Positions 54,928 to 63,450 of a stretch of 64,000 bases of DNA are shown here, piece after piece. How positions within the stretch are numbered: position 1 is the stretch's first letter; every line of letters starts with the position of its first letter. Both the position numbers and the translations under genes were made by a program. This DNA is from Psychrobacter sp. NG254 (GTDB taxonomy: Bacteria > Pseudomonadota > Gammaproteobacteria > Pseudomonadales > Moraxellaceae). Below the pieces are notes generated by a model that worked only from the letters and a program-made list of their open reading frames with translations, ran no database searches and was not told the origin of the DNA. The stretch lies in NCBI RefSeq assembly GCF_015277735.1, contig NZ_JADHDA010000005.1, forward strand, positions 186,001 through 250,000. The letters are read 5' to 3'.

Positions 54928-55848
54928 ATGTCAGACAATATCAAAACCTCTCCATCATCTAATACCGCTTCTCAGAGCAAACAGCTCCCTAGCACTATTG
55001 ATACTGCCACGCTTTCGATCAAATGCAAGGATCAGGCAGGTATTGTACAAGCCGTGTCAGAATTTATTCACCGCTATGGCGCGAATATCATCACCCTTGA
55101 CCAATATTCAACGGCTCACGAAGGTGGTCAATACTTCATGCGTTTAGAGTTTGCCTTAGCAGGTCTGAGCGATATTATTGATAACTTTGAGGCGAGTTTC
55201 GCCCATACGGTGGCCAAGCGTCACAATATGGCTTGGCATCTACACAACAATGCAACCAAGACCAAAGTTGGTATTCTGGTCTCAAAGTTTGATCATGCGT
55301 TGCTCGACTTGTTATGGCGCCATCAGCGTGGCTTGCTCGATTGCGAGATTACCTGTGTGGTCAGCAATCATAATGATCTGCGTCAAGCGGTAGAAAACTT
55401 TGGTATCACCTTTCATCACGTACCAGTGACCAAGGACAACAAAGTAGAGGCAGAAGAGCAGATTCATAAAATCATGGCGGGCAATGACTTACTGGTATTG
55501 GCGCGCTATATGCAGATTCTGTCGTCTGATTTTGTCAAACGTTGGCCGATGCAAGTAATTAATATTCACCACTCGTTTTTGCCTGCGTTTGTTGGTGCAG
55601 ATCCTTATCGTCAAGCCTATGACAAAGGCGTGAAGCTAATCGGCGCAACCGCGCATTATGTCACCGCTGATCTGGATCAAGGGCCTATCATTGAACAGGA
55701 TGTGCACCGTGTGACGCATCGTCAGGGTGTGGTAGAGTTACGTGCTATCGGTCGTGACATCGAGCGTAATGTACTGGCACGCGCTGTGAACTGGCATGTA
55801 CAAAACCGTGTGATTGTGGCAGGTAATAAGACGGTGGTTTTTAACTAA
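54928..55848 (+). CDS. purU: Formyltetrahydrofolate deformylase
   Basis: Hydrolyses 10-formyl-THF to formate and THF, balancing one-carbon pools and providing formate to PurT. 306 residues: N-terminal ACT domain (S-I-K-C-K-D-Q-A-G-I-V-Q-A-V, about 29-42), then a formyltransferase-like domain with K-V-G-I-L-V-S-K (about 112), N-I-H-H-S-F-L-P (catalytic Asn/His, about 214-221) and A-H-Y-V-T-A-D-L-D-Q-G-P-I-I (Asp about 250). The ~20-residue Ser-rich N-terminus is an extension. Confidence 0.96.
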   Translation: MSDNIKTSPSSNTASQSKQLPSTIDTATLSIKCKDQAGIVQAVSEFIHRYGANIITLDQYSTAHEGGQYFMRLEFALAGLSDIIDNFEASFAHTVAKRHNMAWHLHNNATKTKVGILVSKFDHALLDLLWRHQRGLLDCEITCVVSNHNDLRQAVENFGITFHHVPVTKDNKVEAEEQIHKIMAGNDLLVLARYMQILSSDFVKRWPMQVINIHHSFLPAFVGADPYRQAYDKGVKLIGATAHYVTADLDQGPIIEQDVHRVTHRQGVVELRAIGRDIERNVLARAVNWHVQNRVIVAGNKTVVFN

Positions 55849-55877
55849 AAAAGTCAGTAGAAAGTTAAATAAAAAAT

Positions 55878-55910
55878 GCGGTCGGTAACTATTGCTACCG
55901 ACCGCGTTTT
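55878..55910 (+). terminator. Terminator after purU
   Basis: GCGGTCGGTA (55878-55887), loop ACTATTGC, TACCGACCGC (55896-55905), flanked by A and T runs; also suited to the convergent minus-strand gene. Confidence 0.9.
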
Positions 55911-55942
55911 TATGACGCTGTATCTGACCTATATGGGATTGA

Positions 55943-56734
55943 CTATAGCAGCATCTCTAGCACAAACTTGCTACCCACAAATCCAATCGCTAATAGAATA
56001 AAAGCATAAATGGTGATATTGGCGGCACGTTTGCCGCGCCATCCAGCACGCCAGTTGCCAAGTAATAGCGCGCCGAATAATAGCCAAGACAGTAGGCTAA
56101 ATACCGTCTTATGAACGATATGCTGTGTCATCAAGTCATCTACATAAATGAAGCCAATGCCCAGTGCCACACTCAGCAAGACAAAACCTACCAAGATCAT
56201 ATCGAACAACAGACCTTCCATGCTCTGCAATGAGGGCAGCTTATTGACCCAAAATCGATGAATGGTATGATGTTTAAGCTCACGGATCTGTAGACGCAAA
56301 AATAGCGCTTGTACGGCAGCCATTAGCAAGACGCAATAGGCCGCCAGTGACAATAAAATATGGGTTTCAAGCCCGATACTGATATTGGTAATTGGCTGAT
56401 AAGGGGCGCGGCCGATATAACCGATGGTCATACCTATGAGTGCTGTCGGTGCTGCTAAAATGCCGAGGCTAATGATAGGGCGGTATAAACTAAACAACAC
56501 GTAAAACAATAAGAAGAATAAGCTGATCAGGCTAATCACATTGAACAGATTGAAGTTCAGACCATATAGCGTAACGACATAGGGATACAATAAGGCGGCA
56601 TGTGCGAGCATCCCTACCAGTAACAAGCCCAAACTGCCGCTTTTGTAGATAGGTTTATCCCGAACGAGCGCCCAACCAATATAAACGCTGACTAATATGT
56701 AAATCAGGCTAGCAAGTAAGAATGTAAGGTGCAC
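55943..56734 (-). CDS. CcsA/YpjD-type cytochrome c assembly-like membrane protein
   Basis: 263 residues with eight likely membrane helices. It carries the conserved H-I-L-L-S-L-A-A-Y-C (about 129) and H-K-T-V-F-S-L-L-S-W-L-L-F-G (about 208-221) segments of the CcsA/CcmC superfamily, whose histidines bind heme. It is divergent from ffh, exactly as E. coli ypjD is beside ffh, so I favour YpjD over a real cytochrome c maturation factor. The usual W-W-D motif is not obvious. Function unknown in E. coli. Confidence 0.82.
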   Translation of the reverse strand: MHLTFLLASLIYILVSVYIGWALVRDKPIYKSGSLGLLLVGMLAHAALLYPYVVTLYGLNFNLFNVISLISLFFLLFYVLFSLYRPIISLGILAAPTALIGMTIGYIGRAPYQPITNISIGLETHILLSLAAYCVLLMAAVQALFLRLQIRELKHHTIHRFWVNKLPSLQSMEGLLFDMILVGFVLLSVALGIGFIYVDDLMTQHIVHKTVFSLLSWLLFGALLLGNWRAGWRGKRAANITIYAFILLAIGFVGSKFVLEMLL

Positions 56735-57139
56735 AGGTATAAAACCTCATCTTTACTGAGCGCAAAATAGCCGCTCAATGTAACGCTAAAGTGGTATTAT
56801 CGGAATGATTAGAATAATTGTCCAATTTATCATAAAATGGGTACCAATTGAGTGCCATCTTACGTATTCCTGATAAATGCTTGACGCGTATAATCTAGAA
56901 AAACCCCATAGCATGCGCGTGTTATCGATAAAAAAGCGCAAGTAAATCCAACGCCTTTTATCAAACGACTATAAATTTTGAATCGCGATAATGCTATAGT
57001 GTTGATAACACGCTGTTTATCATCATCTATAGATGCGCAATCTACTACTTCATCAAATACCCAATACTATATATAAGCCATTTAACTGGTTTAGCTAAGA
57101 TCTATTTTAACCAAGAATTATTTTAACTGAGAGCTATCT
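56735..57139. promoter_or_regulatory. Divergent promoter region of the YpjD-like gene and ffh
   Basis: A perfect TATAAT (56889-56894) in the ffh direction has only a weak TTCCTG at the -35 distance. CTTGACG (56880) and CCCCATA (56904) resemble a heat-shock promoter with a rather long 17-base spacer. No gene is supported in this stretch. Confidence 0.35.
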
Positions 57140-58687
57140 ATGTTTGACACCTTAACAGAACGCTTATCGTCAAGCCTGCGTAATATCGTGGGGAGCGGGC
57201 AACTGACTGAAGACAATATCAAAGATACCCTGCGTGAAGTGCGTATGGCGCTATTAGAAGCCGATGTGGCACTACCAGTCACACGCGACTTTGTAAAGCG
57301 CGTCAAAGAGCAAGCGCTTGGCGCTGAAGTGCTCAAAGAGTTGGCACCAGGCCAAGCGTTTGTCAAAATCGTCCATGACGAGCTGACCGAAATGATGGGC
57401 AGTGCCAACCAGCAGTTGGAAATGACAGGTAAGCCGCCAGTGGTTTATCTATTAGCAGGTCTGCAAGGGGCGGGTAAAACCACCACAGCCGGTAAGTTGG
57501 CGAAATTCTTACAAGAGCGTCATAAGAAAAAAGTCATGTTGGTATCTGCTGATGTCTATCGTCCAGCGGCCATCAAGCAGCTTGAGCAAGTAGCCGGTCA
57601 AGTAAATGCCAAGTTTGTGAATTCAAGCACTGATGAAAACCCAATTGATATCGCGCGCCGTGCCATCGAAGAGGCCAAAATTCAGTATCAAGACATCTTG
57701 ATTATTGATACGGCAGGTCGTTTGCATATTGACGATGCCATGATGGATGAGATCAAAGCGCTAACGGCTGCGGTCAATCCGTCTGAGACGCTGTTTGTTG
57801 TCGATGCGATGACAGGTCAAGATGCGGCCAATACCGCAAAAGCCTTCAATGATGCATTGCCATTAACAGGTGTCATCCTGACCAAAACAGACGGCGATGC
57901 TCGCGGCGGTGCGGCACTGTCTGTACGTGCCATCACCGGCAAGCCAATTAAGTTCTTGGGTCGCGGTGAAAAACTAGACGAGCTCGAGCTGTTCCATCCT
58001 GAGCGTATCGCGCAGCGCATCCTTGGTATGGGTGACGTACTGAGTTTGGTGGAAGAAGTCGAGCAAAAGATCGACCGTGATAAAGCCGAAAAAATGGCGA
58101 AGAAGATGCAAAAGGGCGGTGAGTTCGACCTTGAGGATCTATTGACCCAGTTCCAACAAATGAAAAGCATGGGCGGCATGGCAGGTTTCTTGGATAAGAT
58201 GCCAGGTATGGGCGGCTCTGACATGCAAAAAGCTGTCGAAGATGCCAAGCCAGAAGAAAAAGTACGTGAAATGGAAGCCTTGATTAATTCAATGACACCG
58301 TTTGAGCGTAAAAACCCTGACAAGATCAACCCAAGTCGTAAGCGCCGTATCGCTGCAGGTTCTGGTCGTGATATTCAAGACGTCAACCGTTTGCTCAAGC
58401 AGCACAAGCAAATGGCAAAAATGATGAAAATGATCTCAAAACCTGAAGGCATCAGTAAGATGATGAAGTCTATGCAAGGGTTGATGGGCGGTGGCGGCGG
58501 TGCAGGTGGCGGCGGTCCTTTATTCGGTGGCGGTGGTCAAAAAGGCAACCCAAAAGATGTGAACCCACAGCAAATGGCCAAGCAAATGGGACTTGACCCA
58601 AACAACATGCCGAGCACCGAAGAGATGCAAAAGCAAATGCAAGAGATGCAAAACCAAGCACCAAAAAAGTTTAAAACACGTTTTTAA
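57140..58687 (+). CDS. ffh: Signal recognition particle protein Ffh
   Basis: GTPase that binds 4.5S RNA and signal sequences to target membrane proteins. 515 residues: N domain, G1 G-L-Q-G-A-G-K-T-T-T (about 108-117), G3 D-T-A-G-R-L-H (about 191), G4 T-K-T-D-G-D-A-R-G-G (about 248), and a Met-rich M domain from about 325 with helices rich in M-K-M-I and M-M-K-S-M. The tail after about 452 is a Gly-rich stretch (G-G-G-G-G-A-G-G-G-G) then M-Q-K-Q-M-Q-E-M-Q, longer than in E. coli Ffh (453 aa). ffs is not in the window. Confidence 0.97.
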   Translation: MFDTLTERLSSSLRNIVGSGQLTEDNIKDTLREVRMALLEADVALPVTRDFVKRVKEQALGAEVLKELAPGQAFVKIVHDELTEMMGSANQQLEMTGKPPVVYLLAGLQGAGKTTTAGKLAKFLQERHKKKVMLVSADVYRPAAIKQLEQVAGQVNAKFVNSSTDENPIDIARRAIEEAKIQYQDILIIDTAGRLHIDDAMMDEIKALTAAVNPSETLFVVDAMTGQDAANTAKAFNDALPLTGVILTKTDGDARGGAALSVRAITGKPIKFLGRGEKLDELELFHPERIAQRILGMGDVLSLVEEVEQKIDRDKAEKMAKKMQKGGEFDLEDLLTQFQQMKSMGGMAGFLDKMPGMGGSDMQKAVEDAKPEEKVREMEALINSMTPFERKNPDKINPSRKRRIAAGSGRDIQDVNRLLKQHKQMAKMMKMISKPEGISKMMKSMQGLMGGGGGAGGGGPLFGGGGQKGNPKDVNPQQMAKQMGLDPNNMPSTEEMQKQMQEMQNQAPKKFKTRF

Positions 58688-58736
58688 ACAATAGTAGATC
58701 GACAGTCGCGGATTAGGCGATCTGTAAATTCTTAAC

Positions 58737-58773
58737 AAAAACCTCAAAACCAATATGGTTTTGAGGTTTTTTT
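58737..58773 (+). terminator. Rho-independent terminator after ffh
   Basis: AAAAACCTCAAAACC (58737-58751), loop AATAT, GGTTTTGAGGTTTTT (from 58757). Fifteen-bp perfect stem with T run. Confidence 0.92.
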
Positions 58774-58936
58774 ATATGGCCTGTTACCCTAAGCGCTCAT
58801 GGATAAAGTATGAAAAAAGTAGAAAGTGATAAAATCTGTTTATCCTAAATGCTATGATAGGCGCTGTTTTATGCTGCTGGTATTTTTTGTCATACCAACC
58901 ATTTTTAGCATACCCAGACGATAAGACGAGGTTATG

Positions 58937-59638
58937 ATGTTTTTAGCTATGGATACTGTGTTTGACCAGTGCTCGATTGCCATTTTGGATTCAAATGGTC
59001 AGGTATTATCGAGTCATACTGAGACAGGTAAACGTCAGCAAACGCAGCAGATATTGCCAATGATTGATGCCGCGTTGTCAGAAGCCGGAATACGCCTGAC
59101 TGATATACGCGCACTCATATTTAATCGAGGGCCTGGTGCTTTTAGTGGTATCAGAATCAACACAGCGGTGGTACAAGCATTGTCTGTGGCGCATGACATT
59201 CCTTGTGTGGGTGTCTCAAGCTTGCAAGCGATTGCACAGTGCGCGTATCAAAAATACGGCCTGCCGCAAGTATATAGTGCACTAGATGCCCGTATGCAGC
59301 AGGTGTATTTCGGTCAATATGAGATAGCGGTAGACGAGCAATCAGCTCACAGCATCATGCAGCCAGTGTTGCTGGCAGGCAGTGAAAGCACTGAGCAACT
59401 GCTCGATTATGACAGCCAAACTGAGGCGAATTTCCCAATTGTCGGTAATGGTGCAAGCTTGTTAACTTTAAACGAAGGACAAGTCTGCCACGATGATGTT
59501 TGGCCAGATGCCGTTGTTATAGGGCAGCTAGGCATTGCTCAGTTTATGGCGATAGGCGGGACAGAGGCGGCGCAAGCTTTACCAAAATACTTGCGTAATC
59601 AAGCATGGAAAACGCTTAAAGAGCAAGGTAAAGCCTAG
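58937..59638 (+). CDS. tsaB: tRNA t6A37 synthesis protein TsaB
   Basis: Regulatory partner of TsaD in the TsaBDE complex making t6A at tRNA position 37. 233 residues with the actin-like N-terminal pattern M-F-L-A-M-D-T-V-F-D-Q-C-S-I-A-I and F-N-R-G-P-G-A-F-S-G-I-R-I-N-T (about 68-82), then V-S-S-L-Q-A-I-A (about 98), all typical. GACGAGG is five bases before ATG 58937; another ATG at 58934 is equally in frame but too close. tsaD is not here. Confidence 0.94.
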   Translation: MFLAMDTVFDQCSIAILDSNGQVLSSHTETGKRQQTQQILPMIDAALSEAGIRLTDIRALIFNRGPGAFSGIRINTAVVQALSVAHDIPCVGVSSLQAIAQCAYQKYGLPQVYSALDARMQQVYFGQYEIAVDEQSAHSIMQPVLLAGSESTEQLLDYDSQTEANFPIVGNGASLLTLNEGQVCHDDVWPDAVVIGQLGIAQFMAIGGTEAAQALPKYLRNQAWKTLKEQGKA

Positions 59639-59767
59639 GGTATGTGGTCACTCAATCGATATTCTTTTAAATATACTAGCCGTTCGAGTCATTCGTAGCA
59701 TCATATAACACATAACAATATACGAAGACCTGTATCAATCAACAGGTCTGTGTTTAGGAAAATCATC

Positions 59768-60610
59768 GTGGATATTATCTTATTAATTCAAGCTGTCATC
59801 ATGGGTATCGTCGAAGGTATCACTGAGTTTTTGCCGATTTCTAGTACGGGTTACTTAATTCTATCAGCAGATATGATGGGTTTTTGGACCAAAGAAAAAG
59901 TTGATTTGTTTGTGGTGGTGGTGCAGCTTGGCGCGATTTTGGCCGTTATCTATGACTATTGGGGTAGATTGTGGCAAGCTCTAATGGGTCTGCTAACAGG
60001 CAAAGCAGAAGGCATGAGTAATCCAAGACAGCTTGGGCTGAGCTTGATTGTGTCTACTATCCCTGTGATGATCGTAGGCTTTACTTTTGCCGATGAGATT
60101 AAAAATTACTTGTTTAATCCTATCGTTGTAGCGATTATGCTCATCATCGGTGGTCTGCTGATATTTTATGTCGAGAGCCGACCTAAAACGGTCGTCGCTG
60201 AAGAGGCAGAGGATGTTAGCTTAAAGACAGCATTGATGATTGGTTTGTTTCAATGTTTAGCCTTGATACCTGGTACCTCACGCTCAGGCGCGACTATCAT
60301 CGGTGCATTATGGCTTGGGGTCTCGCGTAAAGCGTCTGCGGAGTTTTCATTCTTTTTAGGTATTCCTGTCATTGTGGGCGCGGCACTATTAGATCTAATC
60401 AAACATGGTGATGTCCTGACCAATAGCGAGGATTGGTTGGTACTTGGCGTTGGTACTGTCGTCTCATTTATTGTCGCCTTACTTTGTATTCGCTTGCTGG
60501 TGGCATGGGTGAGTCGCCGTGACTTTACGATCTTTGCTTGGTTGCGTATTATTACAGGCGTTGTTGTATTGATAGCCGCTTGGGGCTTTGGTTATCAAAT
60601 GGCGGGTTAA
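59768..60610 (+). CDS. uppP: Undecaprenyl-diphosphatase (BacA/UppP)
   Basis: Recycles undecaprenyl diphosphate to the monophosphate carrier for cell-wall synthesis; contributes to bacitracin tolerance. 280 residues, about eight membrane helices, from GTG 59768 (TAGGAA upstream; GTG 59750 is too close to it). E16 and E20 in E-G-I-T-E-F-L-P-I-S-S-T-G-Y and the arginine loop P-G-T-S-R-S-G-A-T are present. Position 29 is Tyr (TAC) where E. coli and Pseudomonas have the conserved His. The remaining family pattern is strong. Confidence 0.94.
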   Translation: MDIILLIQAVIMGIVEGITEFLPISSTGYLILSADMMGFWTKEKVDLFVVVVQLGAILAVIYDYWGRLWQALMGLLTGKAEGMSNPRQLGLSLIVSTIPVMIVGFTFADEIKNYLFNPIVVAIMLIIGGLLIFYVESRPKTVVAEEAEDVSLKTALMIGLFQCLALIPGTSRSGATIIGALWLGVSRKASAEFSFFLGIPVIVGAALLDLIKHGDVLTNSEDWLVLGVGTVVSFIVALLCIRLLVAWVSRRDFTIFAWLRIITGVVVLIAAWGFGYQMAG

Positions 60611-60688
60611 GCTGCAATCATGTTAAAAATATTCTGAAGTATAAAGGTTATTAAGCCTATCTAAATTTGACCATAGATACTAAAGGGC

Positions 60689-61609
60689 ATGTCAGTGACG
60701 AGTAATTTGCCTCCAGCATCTAAAGAGAGTATTAACACTATGCATGACCTTACACACTGTCAGCTGATCTACGTCAATGAGTCGCAGCAGCATCAAGTAG
60801 AGTCGCTGCAAGCACTGATAGAACATCATGAATTGCCCATTGTGTTAAATGTTGAGTTATCTGTAAATAAATTGACGCAAAAGTATCGTCAAAATCTGAC
60901 TCAGACAGCGACTCAACCAGTGTTATTGCTGGATGATAAAGATAAGCTATCGTGGCTCAGTGATGGTCTGAGCGTGGCGCCAGAATGGGATAAACTGCAA
61001 CGCCGAGTGGTGAGTGCTGGCCGTAAGTCAGAGCTGCTATTGCAAGCTGCCAAGATTACAGCTGATAGTAGCGTCATCGATGCGACCGCGGGTTTCGGAC
61101 ATGATAGTTTGATACTGGCCAGTACTGGTGCACAAGTTATGATGCTAGAGCAGCAACCAATCATGGCGTTGCTGTTACTCGCAGAGCAGCAGCGTATGAG
61201 CGCATCGCCAAATTGGCAAAAGCTGATGGCACGTTTGCATATTATTAATATCGATGCGTTGAGTTATTTTGAAAGCCTCAAATCGGATTCAGCAACCGGT
61301 GGCAGTCGCACCACTGATGTCGTGTATCTGGATCCTATGTTTCCAGAGGACAGCTATCAAGACAGTAAGACTGGCAAGGGCGCAAAAGTGGGCAAGCACA
61401 TGCAAGCGCTGCATCAACTAGCAAGCCCGCCAACATTGGACGAAGAAGGCCAGTTACTAACATCCGCACAGGCTGTCGTCAGCAAAAATGCACTGCATTC
61501 TGGCCGCGTGGTCGTGAAGCGTCCGCAGCATGCGCCGACATTGGCAAACCAACAACCTACTGAGAGCTGGCATAATGAAGCCGTGCGCTTCGATGGGTAT
61601 TTTGCCTAA
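60689..61609 (+). CDS. rsmJ: 16S rRNA (guanine-1516-N2)-methyltransferase
   Basis: Methylates G1516 of 16S rRNA. 306 residues with the SAM motif V-I-D-A-T-A-G-F-G-H-D-S-L-I-L-A (about 129-144), M-L-E-Q-Q-P (about 152) and V-V-Y-L-D-P-M-F-P (about 211), matching RsmJ (YhiQ). C-terminal V-V-V-K-R-P-Q-H-A-P is standard. N-terminal ~80 residues are the usual variable part. The start at ATG 60689 is close to AAAGGG, so GTG 60695 could be used instead. Confidence 0.94.
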   Translation: MSVTSNLPPASKESINTMHDLTHCQLIYVNESQQHQVESLQALIEHHELPIVLNVELSVNKLTQKYRQNLTQTATQPVLLLDDKDKLSWLSDGLSVAPEWDKLQRRVVSAGRKSELLLQAAKITADSSVIDATAGFGHDSLILASTGAQVMMLEQQPIMALLLLAEQQRMSASPNWQKLMARLHIINIDALSYFESLKSDSATGGSRTTDVVYLDPMFPEDSYQDSKTGKGAKVGKHMQALHQLASPPTLDEEGQLLTSAQAVVSKNALHSGRVVVKRPQHAPTLANQQPTESWHNEAVRFDGYFA

Positions 61610-61756
61610 TAACCATGGTTACCAGCTGGTTAGGGTAACTATGCTAATGAACAATACCAATGAACCATGCCAATGCTATTGGGTATATGAGATCCATGCA
61701 GCTTATTGCCAAATCCATTCAATATAAAAACTTCTATCAGTGATAATGGCAGCGTT

Positions 61757-62674
61757 ATGACATTTAAAGACAAACTACAAGCCTACCTCCAACTGACACG
61801 CTTTGACAAACCTGTGGGCATTGAGCTACTCCTATGGCCAACCCTGTGGGGCATGTTACTGGCCGCAATGGGTCAGGCACAGCAGCAAGGACTGACGGCC
61901 GCGCTGCCCAGTCTCAAGATATTTGTGCTATTTGCACTCGGGGCCATCTTCATGCGTGCCGCAGGTTGTGCCATTAACGACTTCGCGGATCGTAAGGTTG
62001 ATGGTCATGTCACCCGCACCAAAGGACGTCCACTAGCCGATGGGCGCTTATCAGGTAAGGAGGCGGTTGCAGCATTTTTAGTGCTGGTGTTATTAAGTGC
62101 CAGTCTGCTGTTTTTCTTACCCATTGCCGTGTTTTACTGGTCGCTTGGTGCCGTGATACTGGCATTTATCTATCCCTTTATGAAGCGTTATACCCACCTG
62201 CCACAAGTGTTTTTGGCAGCGGCTTTTGGCTGGGCGATACCGATGGCTTATGTGGCCATACAGGGCGCACCAGATATATGGTGTTGGCTATTATTTATCG
62301 CTTATATGTGTTGGACAGTAGCCTATGACACCCAGTACGCTATGGCTGACCGCGATGATGATATCAAGATTGGCGTCAAGTCGACTGCGATACTGTTTGG
62401 TCGTTATGATGTGATTATCATCTCAATATTACAAATGCTATTCTTGCTTATTATGGGCGCGGTTATGTGGCATTATTTTGCCCCGACTGCCGTCGGCGTG
62501 ATGCCAGTATTTGGCTTGGCATTGGTAGCGATGATGTTTGCCAAGCAAAACAGTGCTTGTGCCAGCTACAATGCGTTGGCTTGCTTTCAGGCGTTTTTGG
62601 CCAATATTTGGGTCGGACGTTATATCTTTGTGCTCATCGCTATCGCCTGTATATGGACGACGATCAATGGATAA
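61757..62674 (+). CDS. ubiA: 4-hydroxybenzoate octaprenyltransferase
   Basis: Prenylates 4-hydroxybenzoate in the ubiquinone pathway. 305 residues from ATG 61757 (the frame extends 17 codons further). [18 protein letters not shown] at the N-terminus, first Asp-rich motif [11 protein letters not shown] (about 74-84), second [12 protein letters not shown] (about 193-204), and about nine membrane helices. ubiC is absent. The last eight bases overlap the next start, suggesting translational coupling. Confidence 0.96.
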   Translation: MTFKDKLQAYLQLTRFDKPVGIELLLWPTLWGMLLAAMGQAQQQGLTAALPSLKIFVLFALGAIFMRAAGCAINDFADRKVDGHVTRTKGRPLADGRLSGKEAVAAFLVLVLLSASLLFFLPIAVFYWSLGAVILAFIYPFMKRYTHLPQVFLAAAFGWAIPMAYVAIQGAPDIWCWLLFIAYMCWTVAYDTQYAMADRDDDIKIGVKSTAILFGRYDVIIISILQMLFLLIMGAVMWHYFAPTAVGVMPVFGLALVAMMFAKQNSACASYNALACFQAFLANIWVGRYIFVLIAIACIWTTING

Positions 62675-63344
62675 GTTCAATAACCTTTGGAATAAAAAGG
62701 CAAAAGGGCCCTCTGATAGCGATCCGTCTATCATCGACTATCAAGCAAGAATGGCTGAACACGGCCTGACGCGCGAGCAAGTTATCGCGACTGAGCGTAA
62801 GCTGGCCAAGTTTGCCAATACCATGGATTCGCTCGTACGGATACCGTTTACCAAACAGGGTATGGGTGCCGATGCGGCGCTGTCGACCATTCCGCTAGCG
62901 GGTGATTTGGCAGGATTGGCATTGACCAGTTATGCGTTTATATTGGGTCGTCAACTGGGTGTGCCAGCTCATAAAATGACGCCTGCTGTCAGATTGGCAC
63001 TGATTGATATGGTCGTGGGTATCGTACCGGGCATCGGTACGCTATTAGATATCTTTATTCGTCCCAGTCGCAAAACACTGGGTATCGTGCATGAGCATCT
63101 ACAAGACGAGTACGGTATTACCGATACCATGCATATCGATCGACCTTTTTTGCATCAGTCACTAGAGGACAAGCAGCGAAGCAGTCGTTTTAGTTTTTTT
63201 TGGCGAAACCCTATTGTAGCGTGGCTGTACTTGCATATTCCTGACATGCTAGGGCTGATTGTTCTAGTGGTTATTGGATGGGGTTTATGGTCATTGATTG
63301 GCTGGCTAGTGGGCTTATTTGGTAATACAACAGGCTTTGGCTAA
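62667..63344 (+). CDS. DUF4112-family membrane protein
   Basis: 225 residues starting M-D-K-F-N-N-L-W-N at 62667, overlapping the ubiA end by 8 bases with GGACGA upstream. The DUF4112 signature is clear: [16 protein letters not shown] (about 49-64), then [14 protein letters not shown] (about 72) and [15 protein letters not shown] (about 115-129). Two more hydrophobic helices lie near the C-terminus. Function unknown. A strong terminator follows. Confidence 0.85.
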   Translation: MDKFNNLWNKKAKGPSDSDPSIIDYQARMAEHGLTREQVIATERKLAKFANTMDSLVRIPFTKQGMGADAALSTIPLAGDLAGLALTSYAFILGRQLGVPAHKMTPAVRLALIDMVVGIVPGIGTLLDIFIRPSRKTLGIVHEHLQDEYGITDTMHIDRPFLHQSLEDKQRSSRFSFFWRNPIVAWLYLHIPDMLGLIVLVVIGWGLWSLIGWLVGLFGNTTGFG

Positions 63345-63382
63345 TAAGTGATTGGATTAAACAACACGAGAAAAAGTAATGA

Positions 63383-63419
63383 AAAAGGCAGCAACGATAG
63401 TATCGTTGCTGCCTTTTTT
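63383..63419. terminator. Bidirectional terminator between the DUF4112 gene and the lipoprotein gene
   Basis: AAAAAGGCAGCAACGATA (63383-63400), central G, TATCGTTGCTGCCTTTTT (63402-63419). An 18-bp perfect stem that ends both convergent transcripts. Confidence 0.93.
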
Positions 63420-63450
63420 GTGACTAATAATAAAAGCTCATATTCGAGAT

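Noticed and set aside
57817..58329. 170-codon open frame on the minus strand inside ffh
   Set aside because: Lies fully opposite the Ffh G/M domains; low-complexity Ser-rich translation, no ribosome site.
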